Source: Opitutia bacterium ISCC 52 (lineage in GTDB: Bacteria; Verrucomicrobiota; Verrucomicrobiia; Opitutales; UBA2995). From it: a stretch of DNA of 64,000 nt. The notes under the pieces were generated by a model. That model had not been told where the DNA came from and did no database searches. It saw only the letters and a program-made list of their open reading frames with translations. The position numbers and the translations under genes are program-made. This document shows positions 52,722-61,957 of the stretch, in pieces. Positions within the stretch are counted from its first letter, which is position 1. Every line of letters begins with the position of its first letter. Where the stretch lies: assembly GCA_014529675.2 (NCBI GenBank), contig CP076040.1, positions 3,305,894 to 3,369,893 of the forward strand. The letters are read 5' to 3'.

Positions 52722-53934
52722 TCGGTGATCCGCGTCGCTTCACCATTAATCAATTCAATAGTAGAAAAGTGATCCAACAGGGGACCCACCACCAGGGGCG
52801 TAGAAAGAGCGCCGATATTTCCGGTCATATTAACCATACTAAAGCCGTCGCAGGATGCTTTCCGCCAATATCCGTACATGTACCAATCATCGTCGGCAGA
52901 GACCAATCGGCGAAAAACTTTACACAAAACAATCCCCAAGCCAATCCAGCCACACTACTTTGCTTTATGGCGAAAAACAAAATAAGAGCCGCGGTACCTT
53001 TTCCCATGATCCCCATGATACTTCGACCCCAGCGCCGACTGCCTGTGGTCTTGATCATCACATCATTGAGAATACCTCCTACAAAACCACCAATAGCACC
53101 TCCAAATAATGGCATACTGGCATAGATTCCCATTTCCGTTATCGTAATGCCTTTAGACAGAAACAGGCTTCCCAGAACGGACGTGTAAACAATATCTGCA
53201 CCTGCGTTACAGTATTGCTGAAAAATAAGCAGTTGAAAGTTGCGTCGACTCAATGCCTTCTTGAACGACATCACCCTCGTGGCCGCTTTTTGCGTCTCTT
53301 CACCTTTCCGGATCAATTTTACTTCGGACTCATTGACCCGTTTATCTTCTTCGGGTCGGTTTCTGACAATGACGAAGAACAGGGCTGCGAATACAATACC
53401 CAAACCTGCCATGGCGATGAGCGCAGTCCTCCAATTCATTCCAAAATATCCCATCAAAACCGTGGCCATGAGGATCGGTGCCAAGGCTCCGCCCATACGT
53501 CCAGACGTCCCTGCGATAAATCCTTGTACCGACGTTCGGGAAGATACGGGAAACCAGTTTTTGGTGATGCTGGTCAAACTTGGATAGGCACCCCCCTGAG
53601 CGAGTCCGAAGAAGAGCCGCAATCCACCAAACGCCCAAAAGGAGCCTGCCAGGGCAAACCCGATCAAACAGGCCGACCAGGCGAAGATGATAGAGCTCAA
53701 GAACACATGCGCCCCAAAAAGATCAGCCACAATTCCACCAGGAAGATTCCCGAACGCATAGGTAAAGTTGAACATGGTAAATATATGCTCCAATTGTGTA
53801 TTGGAAAAACCATACTCGCGTTCCAGTTCAGGTCGGATAATCGCCCAGGTGTAACGATGCAGGTACAACATCAACGAGGTCATTGAAGCTAAAGCAAAGA
53901 TGGTCCAACGTACGTTGGTGGGGCGGTTGTTCAT
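52700..53934 (-). pseudogene. MFS transporter gene, frameshifted and 3'-truncated
   Basis: From ATG 53934 the minus strand encodes 369 residues of an MFS transporter (anion:cation symporter type: YLHRYTWAIIRPELEREYG, GFSNTQLEHIFTMFNFTYAFG, here TYAFGNLPGGIVADLFG, and GLAQGGAYPSLTSITKNWFP). It stops after HPATALVWLI at 52825. The expected continuation, FSMVNMTGNIGALSTPLVVG, is present in another frame; one missing T in a T-run at 52840-52843 explains the shift. The second frame loses hydrophobicity after YNPMFAL, where the DehI-like gene begins on the other strand, so the twelfth helix is missing. It could be a real pseudogene, or partly a sequencing error. Confidence 0.75.
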
Positions 53935-54050
53935 GGGGAGAAGATAAACTCAGGTGAGTCTCACCAGCATTCGGAACCAATCGAATAGAGCAACGCCTAA
54001 TCTATTCTGATGGGTATCGGATAGTTACTGAAGAAATTCCTCTTATCGAT

Positions 54051-55385
54051 CTACGGCAATGGAACAGAAAACAGAGTCGTAAAAATGTATTCTGACCCTA
54101 GGCCAAAAAGCAGAGCCATCTGAACAATCGAAACAAGTTTGGGCCGTTGCCAGCCGGCCAGAGTTCCACCAAGAAGGAAGAGAGCCGGGGATGTTACCAA
54201 TCCATAAGGCAGACCGAACTGCAAGCAAGTGATGTAAAAGATCATGATCATGCCGGCCACCAAGGCGATCCTGCCTTCACCAGTCCCGGCCTCATTGGAG
54301 TCCGGTTTGCGAATCTTGCCAATAATGATCGAGATGCCCAGAACCACCACAATGGCGATGACCCACTTTGGAAAATTGGGCACGTCGGCTGGCTCTTCAG
54401 ATTCCAATCCTCCCAGGCCTTGTTTTTTATCACTTAGAAATTTAACGAGCTCGTCTCCCTTACGAAACGCAATTCCGATCGATTGCTGCTCGAGCTCGGC
54501 CAATACCGTGGGGTCTTCCAAGGTACGCTCAAAGTAACCGGCCAGCTTTTCGACCACCGGTTGTGGCGTACCTTTAGGCGCCAACCAGTAGTAGGCGTTA
54601 CCCGAATAAATAGGGATCCCCTGCTCAGTCGCAGTAGGAATGTCCGGATAAAAACGACTGCGCTCACCATCGAGTACGGCAATCGCCTTGATGTTCTGAT
54701 CTGGAGGCGTTCCGTCCGAAGCACGGTAACTGTTGTACTCTCCCAAGGAAAATATCGCCGCATCCAGGTGTCCGCCGAGTAGCTGGGTAAACCGTTTCTG
54801 ACCACCGCCACTGGAGATGTAATTTAATTCGGCGCCTGGACGGGATCCTTCGATCACTTTAGAGTTAAAAAAGGCCGGAGACCCAACATCCGCTCCCATA
54901 CGTAAACTCTTAGGGTTGGCTTCCGCTTCATCGAGAAAGTCAGATAGATTCTTGAAGGGTGCATCTTCTCGAACCACCACCATGGTCGTGAGATTTCCAG
55001 TCTGGGCAACTGGAGTGAAATCTTCCGGACCATAGTTGACCGTTCCAGATAATTCAGTGGTGATCACCACATCATTGATGCAAAGTAAGCGATAGCCGTC
55101 CGGCCGAGACCCCAAAACAAAGCGCGATCCAATAGTCCCAACTCCACCGGGTTGATTGATGATCACAACCGGTTGAGGAAGGCTCTCTCGGGCGTTGATC
55201 GACTTTTGTAAGGTCCGCGCGAATACATCGGTTCCACCGCCCGCTGCATAAGGCACGACGATCTGGAGCGGTTGATTAGGGAACTCGGTCATCCCACTTC
55301 CCGAAATATTCGACAGCCGCCACACTAGCAGCAGACAAATGAGGATCGATAGCACAACCGTTATGACAAGGCGGGGAAATTTCAC
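54051..55385 (-). CDS. TctC-TctB fusion of a tripartite tricarboxylate transporter
   Basis: A 444-residue protein. Residues 1-22 are a membrane anchor/signal. Residues about 35-325 are a Bug/TctC-type binding protein (QIVVPYAAGGGTDVFARTLQ, INQPGGVGTIGSRFV, GHLDAAIFSLGEYNSYR, YPDIPTATEQG). After about 350 come four hydrophobic segments (WVIAIVVVLGISIIIG, VAGMIMIFYITCLQFG, LVTSPALFLLGGTLAG, LFGLGSEYIFTTLF) like the small membrane subunit TctB. Normally these are separate proteins, with TctC free in the periplasm. It overlaps the tctA gene by 4 bp. The substrate is a carboxylate, not identified. Confidence 0.87.
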   Translation of the reverse strand: MKFPRLVITVVLSILICLLLVWRLSNISGSGMTEFPNQPLQIVVPYAAGGGTDVFARTLQKSINARESLPQPVVIINQPGGVGTIGSRFVLGSRPDGYRLLCINDVVITTELSGTVNYGPEDFTPVAQTGNLTTMVVVREDAPFKNLSDFLDEAEANPKSLRMGADVGSPAFFNSKVIEGSRPGAELNYISSGGGQKRFTQLLGGHLDAAIFSLGEYNSYRASDGTPPDQNIKAIAVLDGERSRFYPDIPTATEQGIPIYSGNAYYWLAPKGTPQPVVEKLAGYFERTLEDPTVLAELEQQSIGIAFRKGDELVKFLSDKKQGLGGLESEEPADVPNFPKWVIAIVVVLGISIIIGKIRKPDSNEAGTGEGRIALVAGMIMIFYITCLQFGLPYGLVTSPALFLLGGTLAGWQRPKLVSIVQMALLFGLGSEYIFTTLFSVPLP

Positions 55386-56866
55386 GAGGCTGTTGGGGTT
55401 GCAGTTTTAGAGAGTCGCCTCCGGATCATGGGCAGGAACAACATGGTCAGCGCAACCAGGAGAAAGATGAGCGGAATGGGTCGCGTGATGAGAGGCAACC
55501 AGGAACCATTCGTGGAAATCAGACCGGAGGTAAGATTCTCTTCCGCGATAGGGCCGAGAACGAACCCGATAACGAACGGTGCCAATGGAATTTTATTGGA
55601 CTCCAAAATAAATCCCAGCGCCCCAAAGCCAAGCATGACCCATACGTCGAAGAGGCGATTAGAAAGCGCGAAGGAACCGATGACACAAAAGATGAGAATC
55701 ACCGGCAGCATGTAGGTCCGCGGGATCTTGGAGATCTTGGCCAGGCCGCGCATGGAAAACCGCATGATGATGACCATGGCGATATTCGCCATAAGCATGG
55801 CGCCCATGATCGTGTATACCATCACTGGATGCTCATCAAATAGTCGTGGCCCCGGTTGCAATCCGTGTATGACCAACGCCCCTAGCAGTACCGCTTCCAC
55901 GACTGATCCGGGAAGCCCCATGGAAATCAATGGGATCAGCGCACCACCAACCGTTGCGTTATTGGCGGCCTCGCCCGCGACGACTCCTTCATCGTGACCA
56001 GTGCCGAATTTTTCAGGTGTTTTGGAGGAGCTTTTCGCAACGGTGTAGGCAGTCACAGAACCGATGTTTGCACCAATACCCGGAAGCAAACCGATCCAGG
56101 TTCCGATAACAGACGATCGAACGAGATTAAATCCATGATCGACGAGGTCCTTGAACCTTATTGAAACACCTTTGGTTTCAATGGCCTCAATCTTGCTCTC
56201 GTTCTTGATATCCATGATATCCCGAAAGATCTGATTCACTGCGAAGAGACCTATAAGAACGGGCAGCAATTTAAATCCATCGATCAGACTTGGTATCCCA
56301 AAGGTCAAACGAGTCTGCCCTGTTGCCACCGCGATACCCGGCATGGATAACAAAATTCCTAGAAAGCCGGAGAACAAGGACCGAGGAATCGACTTACCTC
56401 CGATGCTCGCGATCAAGACCAGGGCCATCATAACCAGGCTGAAATACTCGAAGGGGCCAAACTTGGTCGATAAAAGCGCGATCGGACGTGCGAGCAGCAC
56501 TAGGAACACCCAGGAAATAAGTCCCCCGAAAAAGGAAGCCATGACCCCGAGCCCAAGAGCCCGTTCCGCCTGACCGTTCTGAGCCATGGGAAAACCATCA
56601 AAAGTAGTCACGATCGACGCCGGTGTGCCCGGCATACGGAGCAAAATCGAAGTGATCATTCCCCCACTGATCGCACCCACGTATACACTGATCAGCAGGG
56701 TAAGCGCATACTGCGGATCCGCCCCGTATGTCAGCGGCAAGATCAACGCTAAGAGCATCGTCCCGGTCAACCCCGGCACCGCTCCCACAAAGATTCCGAG
56801 AGACGTCCCCAGTACAATGAGAAACAATCCCATGGGGGTAAACAGCTGTTGAATGGCTTCCTGCAC
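55382..56866 (-). CDS. Tripartite tricarboxylate transporter large permease (TctA)
   Basis: A 494-residue inner-membrane protein with about twelve hydrophobic segments. Family signatures are GTSLGIFVGAVPGLTGTMLL, AISGGMITSILLRMPGTPAS, TAYTVAKSSSKTPEKFG and PLISMGLPGSVVEAVLLGAL. It forms the channel part of a TctABC-type carboxylate importer. Its ATG at 56866 opens a two-gene operon; the following gene is a TctC-TctB fusion, so all three functions are encoded by two genes. Confidence 0.94.
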   Translation of the reverse strand: MQEAIQQLFTPMGLFLIVLGTSLGIFVGAVPGLTGTMLLALILPLTYGADPQYALTLLISVYVGAISGGMITSILLRMPGTPASIVTTFDGFPMAQNGQAERALGLGVMASFFGGLISWVFLVLLARPIALLSTKFGPFEYFSLVMMALVLIASIGGKSIPRSLFSGFLGILLSMPGIAVATGQTRLTFGIPSLIDGFKLLPVLIGLFAVNQIFRDIMDIKNESKIEAIETKGVSIRFKDLVDHGFNLVRSSVIGTWIGLLPGIGANIGSVTAYTVAKSSSKTPEKFGTGHDEGVVAGEAANNATVGGALIPLISMGLPGSVVEAVLLGALVIHGLQPGPRLFDEHPVMVYTIMGAMLMANIAMVIIMRFSMRGLAKISKIPRTYMLPVILIFCVIGSFALSNRLFDVWVMLGFGALGFILESNKIPLAPFVIGFVLGPIAEENLTSGLISTNGSWLPLITRPIPLIFLLVALTMLFLPMIRRRLSKTATPTAS

Positions 56867-57040
56867 GTGTAGTTAGTTAGAGAATTGTCACCACAGTTCA
56901 GGTACGACTACTGGGAGAAGCAAGGTATTTGAAGAATAGATCATACAAATAGAGACGCTTGAAGAAGTCTACTCCCCTAATTCAGGCAAAATTGGAGCAG
57001 AAGGCACGCCCAGAAGCACCCATAGATGCGGAAAGGAAAC

Positions 57041-58063
57041 CTAGTCCTTAATCACCGGCGCCAAGTAGATGTCCCGGTATTTTACCGAGGTGTGATCCCC
57101 TTGCAGGTGAATCGGCCCAGGCATCGTCGGGTCGGTATTGATAGCCCCACCTGTCGGTCCTTCAACCGGTTGGTTATCAATGACGGTCACACCATTCAGA
57201 ACAACGGTCACATGGCGATCAACCAAGGTCAGGTCATAGGTCTGCCACTCACCGGGTAATCTGCCTGCATTTACAGAAGGGGCGATGCGGCTAAAGATGG
57301 CACCGACACCCTGCAGTCCTTGCATGCGACTATCGCGGTCCACGACTTGGGCTTCATACATACCGCGGAGGTAAACACCGCTGTTTCGATTTGCTTCAAT
57401 GAGAAACTCGATGTGCAACCAGAAGTCTTCAAAATTTTCGACGGTTTGAATGTTTCCGTAAGATCCGGTGGAACCAAAATCGGTCTTGGGTGAAACGTTT
57501 ACGAGCATTCCATCCTCTGCTCGCCACCCGTTTTTCTTCTCGGGATTGTCGATTACCCATCCGGTCAGATCCTTTCCATTGAATAAGGTCTTAGGTTTAC
57601 CAAACCGTACTTTTGAAAGATCGGGTTTAGAAGGCATGGGCGGATATTTCTTACCCGTAAAGGTGATCCGGTTGAATTTCTTTTCATCCCAGTCTCCCAT
57701 GATGAGTCCATCCAGCTTCCCATTTTTAAGACCGACTGAAACGGTATTGGCCTTCGTTTGCGGTCCTCCCTCCCCTACTTCGCGTTTGATCTTCATATCG
57801 AAGGTGATGCGACCGTTTTTAAACTCCGTGATCTTGTGGGGTCCAGCTGATTGAACATGAACCCGCATGTGAACGACTGGCTCGCCATCCACCTCTTCCA
57901 CTTTCAACCAGGCAGGTTCGTTAGATGTCAGATAAAGAGTCCAGTCACCGATAAGACCTTTGGGAACCGACTCCGCTTGCGATATACATGGGCTGGAGAT
58001 TAATGCGACTAAGCCAAATGATAAAATTCGAACAAGAGGAACAAATATTAAGTTGTGCTTCAT
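57041..58063 (-). CDS. DUF1080 protein with N-terminal extra domain, secreted
   Basis: A 340-residue exported protein from ATG 58063 (signal MKHNLIFVPLVRILSFG...SQA). Residues about 35-125 form a separate beta-rich domain (LIGDWTLYL, GPHKITEFKNGRITFDMKI). Residues about 145-340 are DUF1080 (LFNGKDLTGWVID, EFLIEANRNSGVYLRGMYE, GPIHLQGDHTSVKYRDIYL). It probably acts on glycosides in the periplasm; members include 3-keto-disaccharide hydrolases. It is divergent from the AraC regulator at 58286, which may control it. Confidence 0.9.
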   Translation of the reverse strand: MKHNLIFVPLVRILSFGLVALISSPCISQAESVPKGLIGDWTLYLTSNEPAWLKVEEVDGEPVVHMRVHVQSAGPHKITEFKNGRITFDMKIKREVGEGGPQTKANTVSVGLKNGKLDGLIMGDWDEKKFNRITFTGKKYPPMPSKPDLSKVRFGKPKTLFNGKDLTGWVIDNPEKKNGWRAEDGMLVNVSPKTDFGSTGSYGNIQTVENFEDFWLHIEFLIEANRNSGVYLRGMYEAQVVDRDSRMQGLQGVGAIFSRIAPSVNAGRLPGEWQTYDLTLVDRHVTVVLNGVTVIDNQPVEGPTGGAINTDPTMPGPIHLQGDHTSVKYRDIYLAPVIKD

Positions 58064-58285
58064 TTTTGAAATAGGGAAGAATTTGGAGGCCCGATTCAGT
58101 TCAAGAGCCAACACAGTTTAGTTCTCGAAGCAACTACTATGCATTCAAATGGGAGGTAAGATCCACCTCCAAACGCGTAAACGTAATTTTAGATATGTCT
58201 TTGGTTGGGGAGATATGCCCTAATCTTCGACCGAATTCATCGATCGCTGAAAGCTCAGCATGCTCTGAGTGAATAGAAGTCAGCT

Positions 58286-59347
58286 ATGCAATCCATAACA
58301 TTTGAAAGATGCACCGTCCCATTAAATAACTTGAGTTCCCCAATCCTGCAGAAAGACTTGTTTCCGAAACCGAATAACTTCGAAACTCAATTAACCCCAC
58401 CCATATCGATGCCAGCCCATCAGGAGGAAATAGATCACATCGACTTTCCCATTGGCTGGAACGATGCGAACTACCGAGTTGTATCAAAAACACGGCGCAA
58501 CACGGAAGAGCCCTATCGGATCTCTTTGAAACCTTATTTTCTGGGTTTTAATGAGGTCGCCATCGATGCACCTACCAGGCATCCTTCGCATCGTCATTCC
58601 AGTTATGAACTGATCGTGGTAAGCAAAGGGCCTTATAAAACCCGCTTAAATGGGACCGCTATCAGTTTGGACTCGCCGCAATGCCTACTGGTCAAACCCG
58701 GGGACTTACATGAAGTGGACTGCGAAACAGGACAACGCCACTTTGTCCTGCAATTCGACCTGGGGGGAGGTTCCTTGAAACAAGGGGATCACTACCGGAT
58801 CTTCACTGATGATCTGGATCCAGCTATGCAGGTATTCACCGCACCCACTAAGGAAATCAAACCGCTTCTCAATGCCATCAGTACGGAGTCAAAGTCGGAC
58901 CATCGATTCTCATCTGAAATCCAAGACTGCCTGGTGGAGCACATCTGCTGGATACTCCTCAACCATATCCCCAAGAACCGTCTTGCCCCAGCCTTTAGAA
59001 AAATTTCTGACGATCAACGCTTCATGAGCCGCATGGAACGATTCGCCCGCAGAAACTTATCCAACCGAACTTCGATCGAAGAGCTGGCCGAGTTCATGGA
59101 ACTAAGTAAGTCGACCCTTTCCAAGCACTGCTCCGAACTCTTTGGCGAATCTCCCGGCAGCTACCTGACCCGCTACAAGGTCAACGTCGCAAGAGAGCTT
59201 CTCGATTCAACCCGCAAGAGCATCAAGGAAATCAGTTTCGATCTCGGATTTAAAAACCCCTATCACTTCTCAAGGGTTTTTAAGCGCATCACGGGACACT
59301 CCCCAACCCAACAGAGGGAGACCCCTTCCCTAGATAATAAACCCTAA
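58286..59347 (+). CDS. AraC-family transcriptional regulator
   Basis: A regulator of up to 353 residues. A cupin-like sensor (HPSHRHSSYELIVVSKGPY, LVKPGDLHEVDCETGQRHF) is followed by a two-helix-turn-helix C-terminus (IEELAEFMELSKSTLSKHCS, IKEISFDLGFKNPYHFSRVF, GHSPTQQRE). The first 41 residues are poorly conserved-looking; the in-frame ATG at 58409 may be the true start. The esterase gene follows after 5 bp and a DUF1080 gene is divergent, so these are likely targets or partners. The ligand is unknown. Confidence 0.9.
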   Translation: MQSITFERCTVPLNNLSSPILQKDLFPKPNNFETQLTPPISMPAHQEEIDHIDFPIGWNDANYRVVSKTRRNTEEPYRISLKPYFLGFNEVAIDAPTRHPSHRHSSYELIVVSKGPYKTRLNGTAISLDSPQCLLVKPGDLHEVDCETGQRHFVLQFDLGGGSLKQGDHYRIFTDDLDPAMQVFTAPTKEIKPLLNAISTESKSDHRFSSEIQDCLVEHICWILLNHIPKNRLAPAFRKISDDQRFMSRMERFARRNLSNRTSIEELAEFMELSKSTLSKHCSELFGESPGSYLTRYKVNVARELLDSTRKSIKEISFDLGFKNPYHFSRVFKRITGHSPTQQRETPSLDNKP

Positions 59348-59352
59348 ACTTC

Positions 59353-60207
59353 ATGAACTCTACTCGCATGACAAAAACCGTTTCCACCTTAGCACTCATT
59401 CTCCTTGCCCATAGCCTGACAGCAGGCGTTGAGCGTATCCTGGATATCATTTATCACAAAACCGAGGGTGTTGCCCTCACCATGGATGTGTTCATCCCGG
59501 AGAAACCCAATGGGGCCGCCGTCATCAAGATCGTCAGTGGGGGCTGGAAATCGAGTCACGCCAGGGTCAATGACAATTACTCAGCTCCGTATACAAATAG
59601 TGGATACACCGTATTCTCAATAGTACATGGGTCACAACCCCGCGACAAAGTGCGGGACATCATCAGCTTTATGCATAGGGCGGTGCGCTACATTCGCTTC
59701 AACGCCGATCAATGGAATATCGATCCTGACAGGATCGGAGCAACTGGCGCCAGTGCAGGGGGCCACTTGAGTTTGATTCTTGCAACAAAAGGTGCCCCTG
59801 GCGATCCCGATGCTGAGGATCCAATCGATCGGGCCAGCAGTGAAGTTCAGGCCGCCGCTGTCTTTTACCCACCTACTGATTATCGTAAGTGGGCAGAGCC
59901 AGGCGACATGGCTGTAGGTGTGGGTAAGCAAGCTCGATGGCAACCGGCATTCGGTCCCGAGTCGGAAACGGCTGAAGGACGCATAGAGCTCGGCCATGCA
60001 ATGTCTTCCATATACCACATCAACCGGGAAACCGCTCCGGTTTACATTATCCATGGTGACATGGATAATGTCGTCCCACTCTTTCAGGCTGAAAGCTTTG
60101 GAAGGCAGGCAGAACGCTTCGGAGTCCGCTTCGAACTGGTGGTGAAAAAAGGTGCCAAGCACGGCTGGAAGAACCGGATCGATGACGAGCCACAGTTTGT
60201 AGCGTAG
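59353..60207 (+). CDS. Alpha/beta-hydrolase (esterase-like), secreted
   Basis: A 284-residue serine hydrolase. The signal peptide ends near residue 24 (LILLAHSLTAG). The nucleophile elbow is GASAGGHLSL, the acid is in IHGDMDNVVPLF, and the base is in KGAKHGW. The oxyanion region reads VSGGW instead of the usual HGGGW. The protein resembles BD-FAE/acetyl-esterase-type enzymes that remove ester groups from polysaccharides, but the substrate is not known. It is co-oriented with and 5 bp after the AraC gene, probably one transcription unit. Confidence 0.87.
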   Translation: MNSTRMTKTVSTLALILLAHSLTAGVERILDIIYHKTEGVALTMDVFIPEKPNGAAVIKIVSGGWKSSHARVNDNYSAPYTNSGYTVFSIVHGSQPRDKVRDIISFMHRAVRYIRFNADQWNIDPDRIGATGASAGGHLSLILATKGAPGDPDAEDPIDRASSEVQAAAVFYPPTDYRKWAEPGDMAVGVGKQARWQPAFGPESETAEGRIELGHAMSSIYHINRETAPVYIIHGDMDNVVPLFQAESFGRQAERFGVRFELVVKKGAKHGWKNRIDDEPQFVA

Positions 60208-60284
60208 TTTGATAAATACTTGGCGGAGTAGTCTGATGGTCGAACATATAAAATTCGAAAAACCGGCACTGCGAGGACGCAGTA

Positions 60285-60333
60285 GCCCTACCTCTCTATG
60301 GCGTATTGGTAGGGCAAGAGCATCCCTGCTCTG
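60285..60333. repeat. GGTAGGGC-family palindromic repeat pair
   Basis: GCCCTACC at 60285-60292 and GGTAGGGC at 60308-60315 form an inverted pair around 15 bp. The left side carries CTGCGAGGACGCAG and the right GAGCATCCCTGCTC, both hairpins. It is arranged like the pair at 7134-7164 and lies between the esterase and DUF1080 genes. Confidence 0.7.
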
Positions 60334-60366
60334 CCGTGATTTTATTGAGAAAAACATTCATTAGGC

Positions 60367-61032
60367 ATGAGAGCTAATAATATTCTTTTACTTGTCATCT
60401 TAATCGGATTCACAACGCCAGTTTTTTCAGATGGTAAATGGCAGTCGTTGTTCAACGGCAAAGACCTGAACGGCTGGAAAGCAAATATTCTGCCCGAGTC
60501 TTTCACCGTTGAGAACGGGCTGCTCAAGGCTCACTGCAAAGACCCTGCCAAGCGGAAGTCTCACCTTTTCTTTGTGGGGAATCAGGAGAACGAATTCATT
60601 CTCTTTAAGAATTTTGAGTTTGAAGCCTCTGTTCTTTGTAAGGCCGACTCGAATTCCGGTGTGTTCATTCACACCGATGAGGAGATTCGTGATGACAAGT
60701 ATCACCTGAAAAACGGTTACGAAGTCCAGATAAACAGCAAAGCCAGTGAAAAGAGAAAGACGGGCAGTCTCTATGAAATAGTGGACATACCTGAATCACC
60801 CGTCAAAGAAGCGGAGTGGTTCAAACTGAACATCAAGGTGGTAGATAAACAGATCACGGTTTCGATCAATGGCACTCAACTGGTTGACTATACCGAACCA
60901 GAAAAGCCAGAACGTTCCGAGAAACGTTTAGGCCGAGTCCTACGAACTGAAGGAGGTGCCATCGCCTTGCAAGGTCACGATCCCGATAGCATTGTTTACT
61001 TTGAGGACATTCGAGTCCGTCGTTTAGATTGA
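60367..61032 (+). CDS. DUF1080 protein, secreted
   Basis: A 221-residue DUF1080 protein with a signal peptide (MRANNILLLVILIGFTTPVFS) and the core segments SLFNGKDLNGWKANILPESF, KNFEFEASVLCKADSNSGVF, NGYEVQI and GGAIALQGHDPDSIVYFEDI. It is a single-domain member, shorter than the one at 57041. The likely place is the periplasm. It is the third DUF1080 gene in the window. An SDR gene follows after 115 bp. Confidence 0.9.
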   Translation: MRANNILLLVILIGFTTPVFSDGKWQSLFNGKDLNGWKANILPESFTVENGLLKAHCKDPAKRKSHLFFVGNQENEFILFKNFEFEASVLCKADSNSGVFIHTDEEIRDDKYHLKNGYEVQINSKASEKRKTGSLYEIVDIPESPVKEAEWFKLNIKVVDKQITVSINGTQLVDYTEPEKPERSEKRLGRVLRTEGGAIALQGHDPDSIVYFEDIRVRRLD

Positions 61033-61080
61033 CGCTATGATTTACAACTCCTTTCAGAGTGACTTTGAATCAAACTTGCT

Positions 61081-61133
61081 GCCAAGCTGGAGCTTGGCGT
61101 TTCCAGGAGATCGCAGCTAAAGCAGCTCCTACA
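61081..61133. repeat. Hairpin plus partial CTGTAGGAG-family end
   Basis: GCCAAGCT/AGCTTGGC at 61081-61098 is a perfect 8-bp stem. GCTCCTACA at 61125-61133 equals one end of the repeat at 42978-43080. It lies just upstream of the SDR gene. Confidence 0.6.
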
Positions 61134-61147
61134 ACTCATATAGAATT

Positions 61148-61924
61148 ATGCCTTCTCTTCCCAATTTCTCTTTAGATAATCAGGTGGTCATTGTCACCGG
61201 AGCCGGCCGCGGGCTTGGTCGTGTCATGGCTACCGACGCTTTCAAGTCAGGAGCAAAACTGGCTGTTGGTAGCCGAACCACAGCTGAGTTGGAGACCTTG
61301 GCCATTGAAATCGGAAACGCCGGCGGAGAATGCTTTTTTCATCCGGTCGATGTTACCAATGTCGATTCCATCCAAGCATTCATCAAGGCAGTGATCGATC
61401 ACTACGGCCGTATTGATGTCCTCATCAACAATGCCGGCTATAACAAGCTGGCGAAGATCATCGACTACGATGAAGCGCAGTACGATCTCATTGTAGATGC
61501 AAATTTAAAGAATGTATTCTTCTGCGGTCAGGCAGCAGCCAAACAAATGATGACTCAGAAAGACGGTGGTGTGATTATCAATATCACTTCCCAGGCAGGC
61601 GTGATAGGTGCGCCCGAACGAGGCCCCTACAGTGGAGCCAAAGCGGGCGTCAATAACCTGACTAAGACCATGGCGGCAGAATGGGCTGAGTTTGGAATTC
61701 GTGTTAACGCAGTCGCCCCTACCGTGACGCGCTCCCCGTTGGCGGAGCAAGCCATGAAGGACAGCGAAACCTTTTCAGAGGCCATCAAACAGAATAATCT
61801 CATTCGAAGAGGCCTGGCAGAACCGGAAGAGATTTCAGCACCCGTAATTTTCCTAGCCTCAGAGGCAGCGTCGATGATCACTGGACATACCCTCGTTGTT
61901 GACGGCGGTTGGACCATCGTCTAG
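61148..61924 (+). CDS. Short-chain dehydrogenase/reductase
   Basis: A 258-residue cytoplasmic SDR. The cofactor motif TGAGRGLG is near residue 18, NNAG near 96, the catalytic Ser in NITSQAG and YSGAK holding the Tyr and Lys; the C-terminus GHTLVVDGGWTIV is typical of classical SDRs such as gluconate/sugar-alcohol dehydrogenases. It is likely involved in oxidising a sugar or sugar acid released by the neighbouring hydrolases. It is followed after 33 bp by a sulfatase gene in the same direction. Confidence 0.92.
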   Translation: MPSLPNFSLDNQVVIVTGAGRGLGRVMATDAFKSGAKLAVGSRTTAELETLAIEIGNAGGECFFHPVDVTNVDSIQAFIKAVIDHYGRIDVLINNAGYNKLAKIIDYDEAQYDLIVDANLKNVFFCGQAAAKQMMTQKDGGVIINITSQAGVIGAPERGPYSGAKAGVNNLTKTMAAEWAEFGIRVNAVAPTVTRSPLAEQAMKDSETFSEAIKQNNLIRRGLAEPEEISAPVIFLASEAASMITGHTLVVDGGWTIV

Positions 61925-61957
61925 TTCATTTCTCCCTACCCCGAGAACACAAACGAA

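Noticed and set aside
53215-53886. Open frame of 223 codons on the plus strand
   Set aside because: It is antisense to the clearly coding MFS gene and has low-complexity, charged sequence without any domain.
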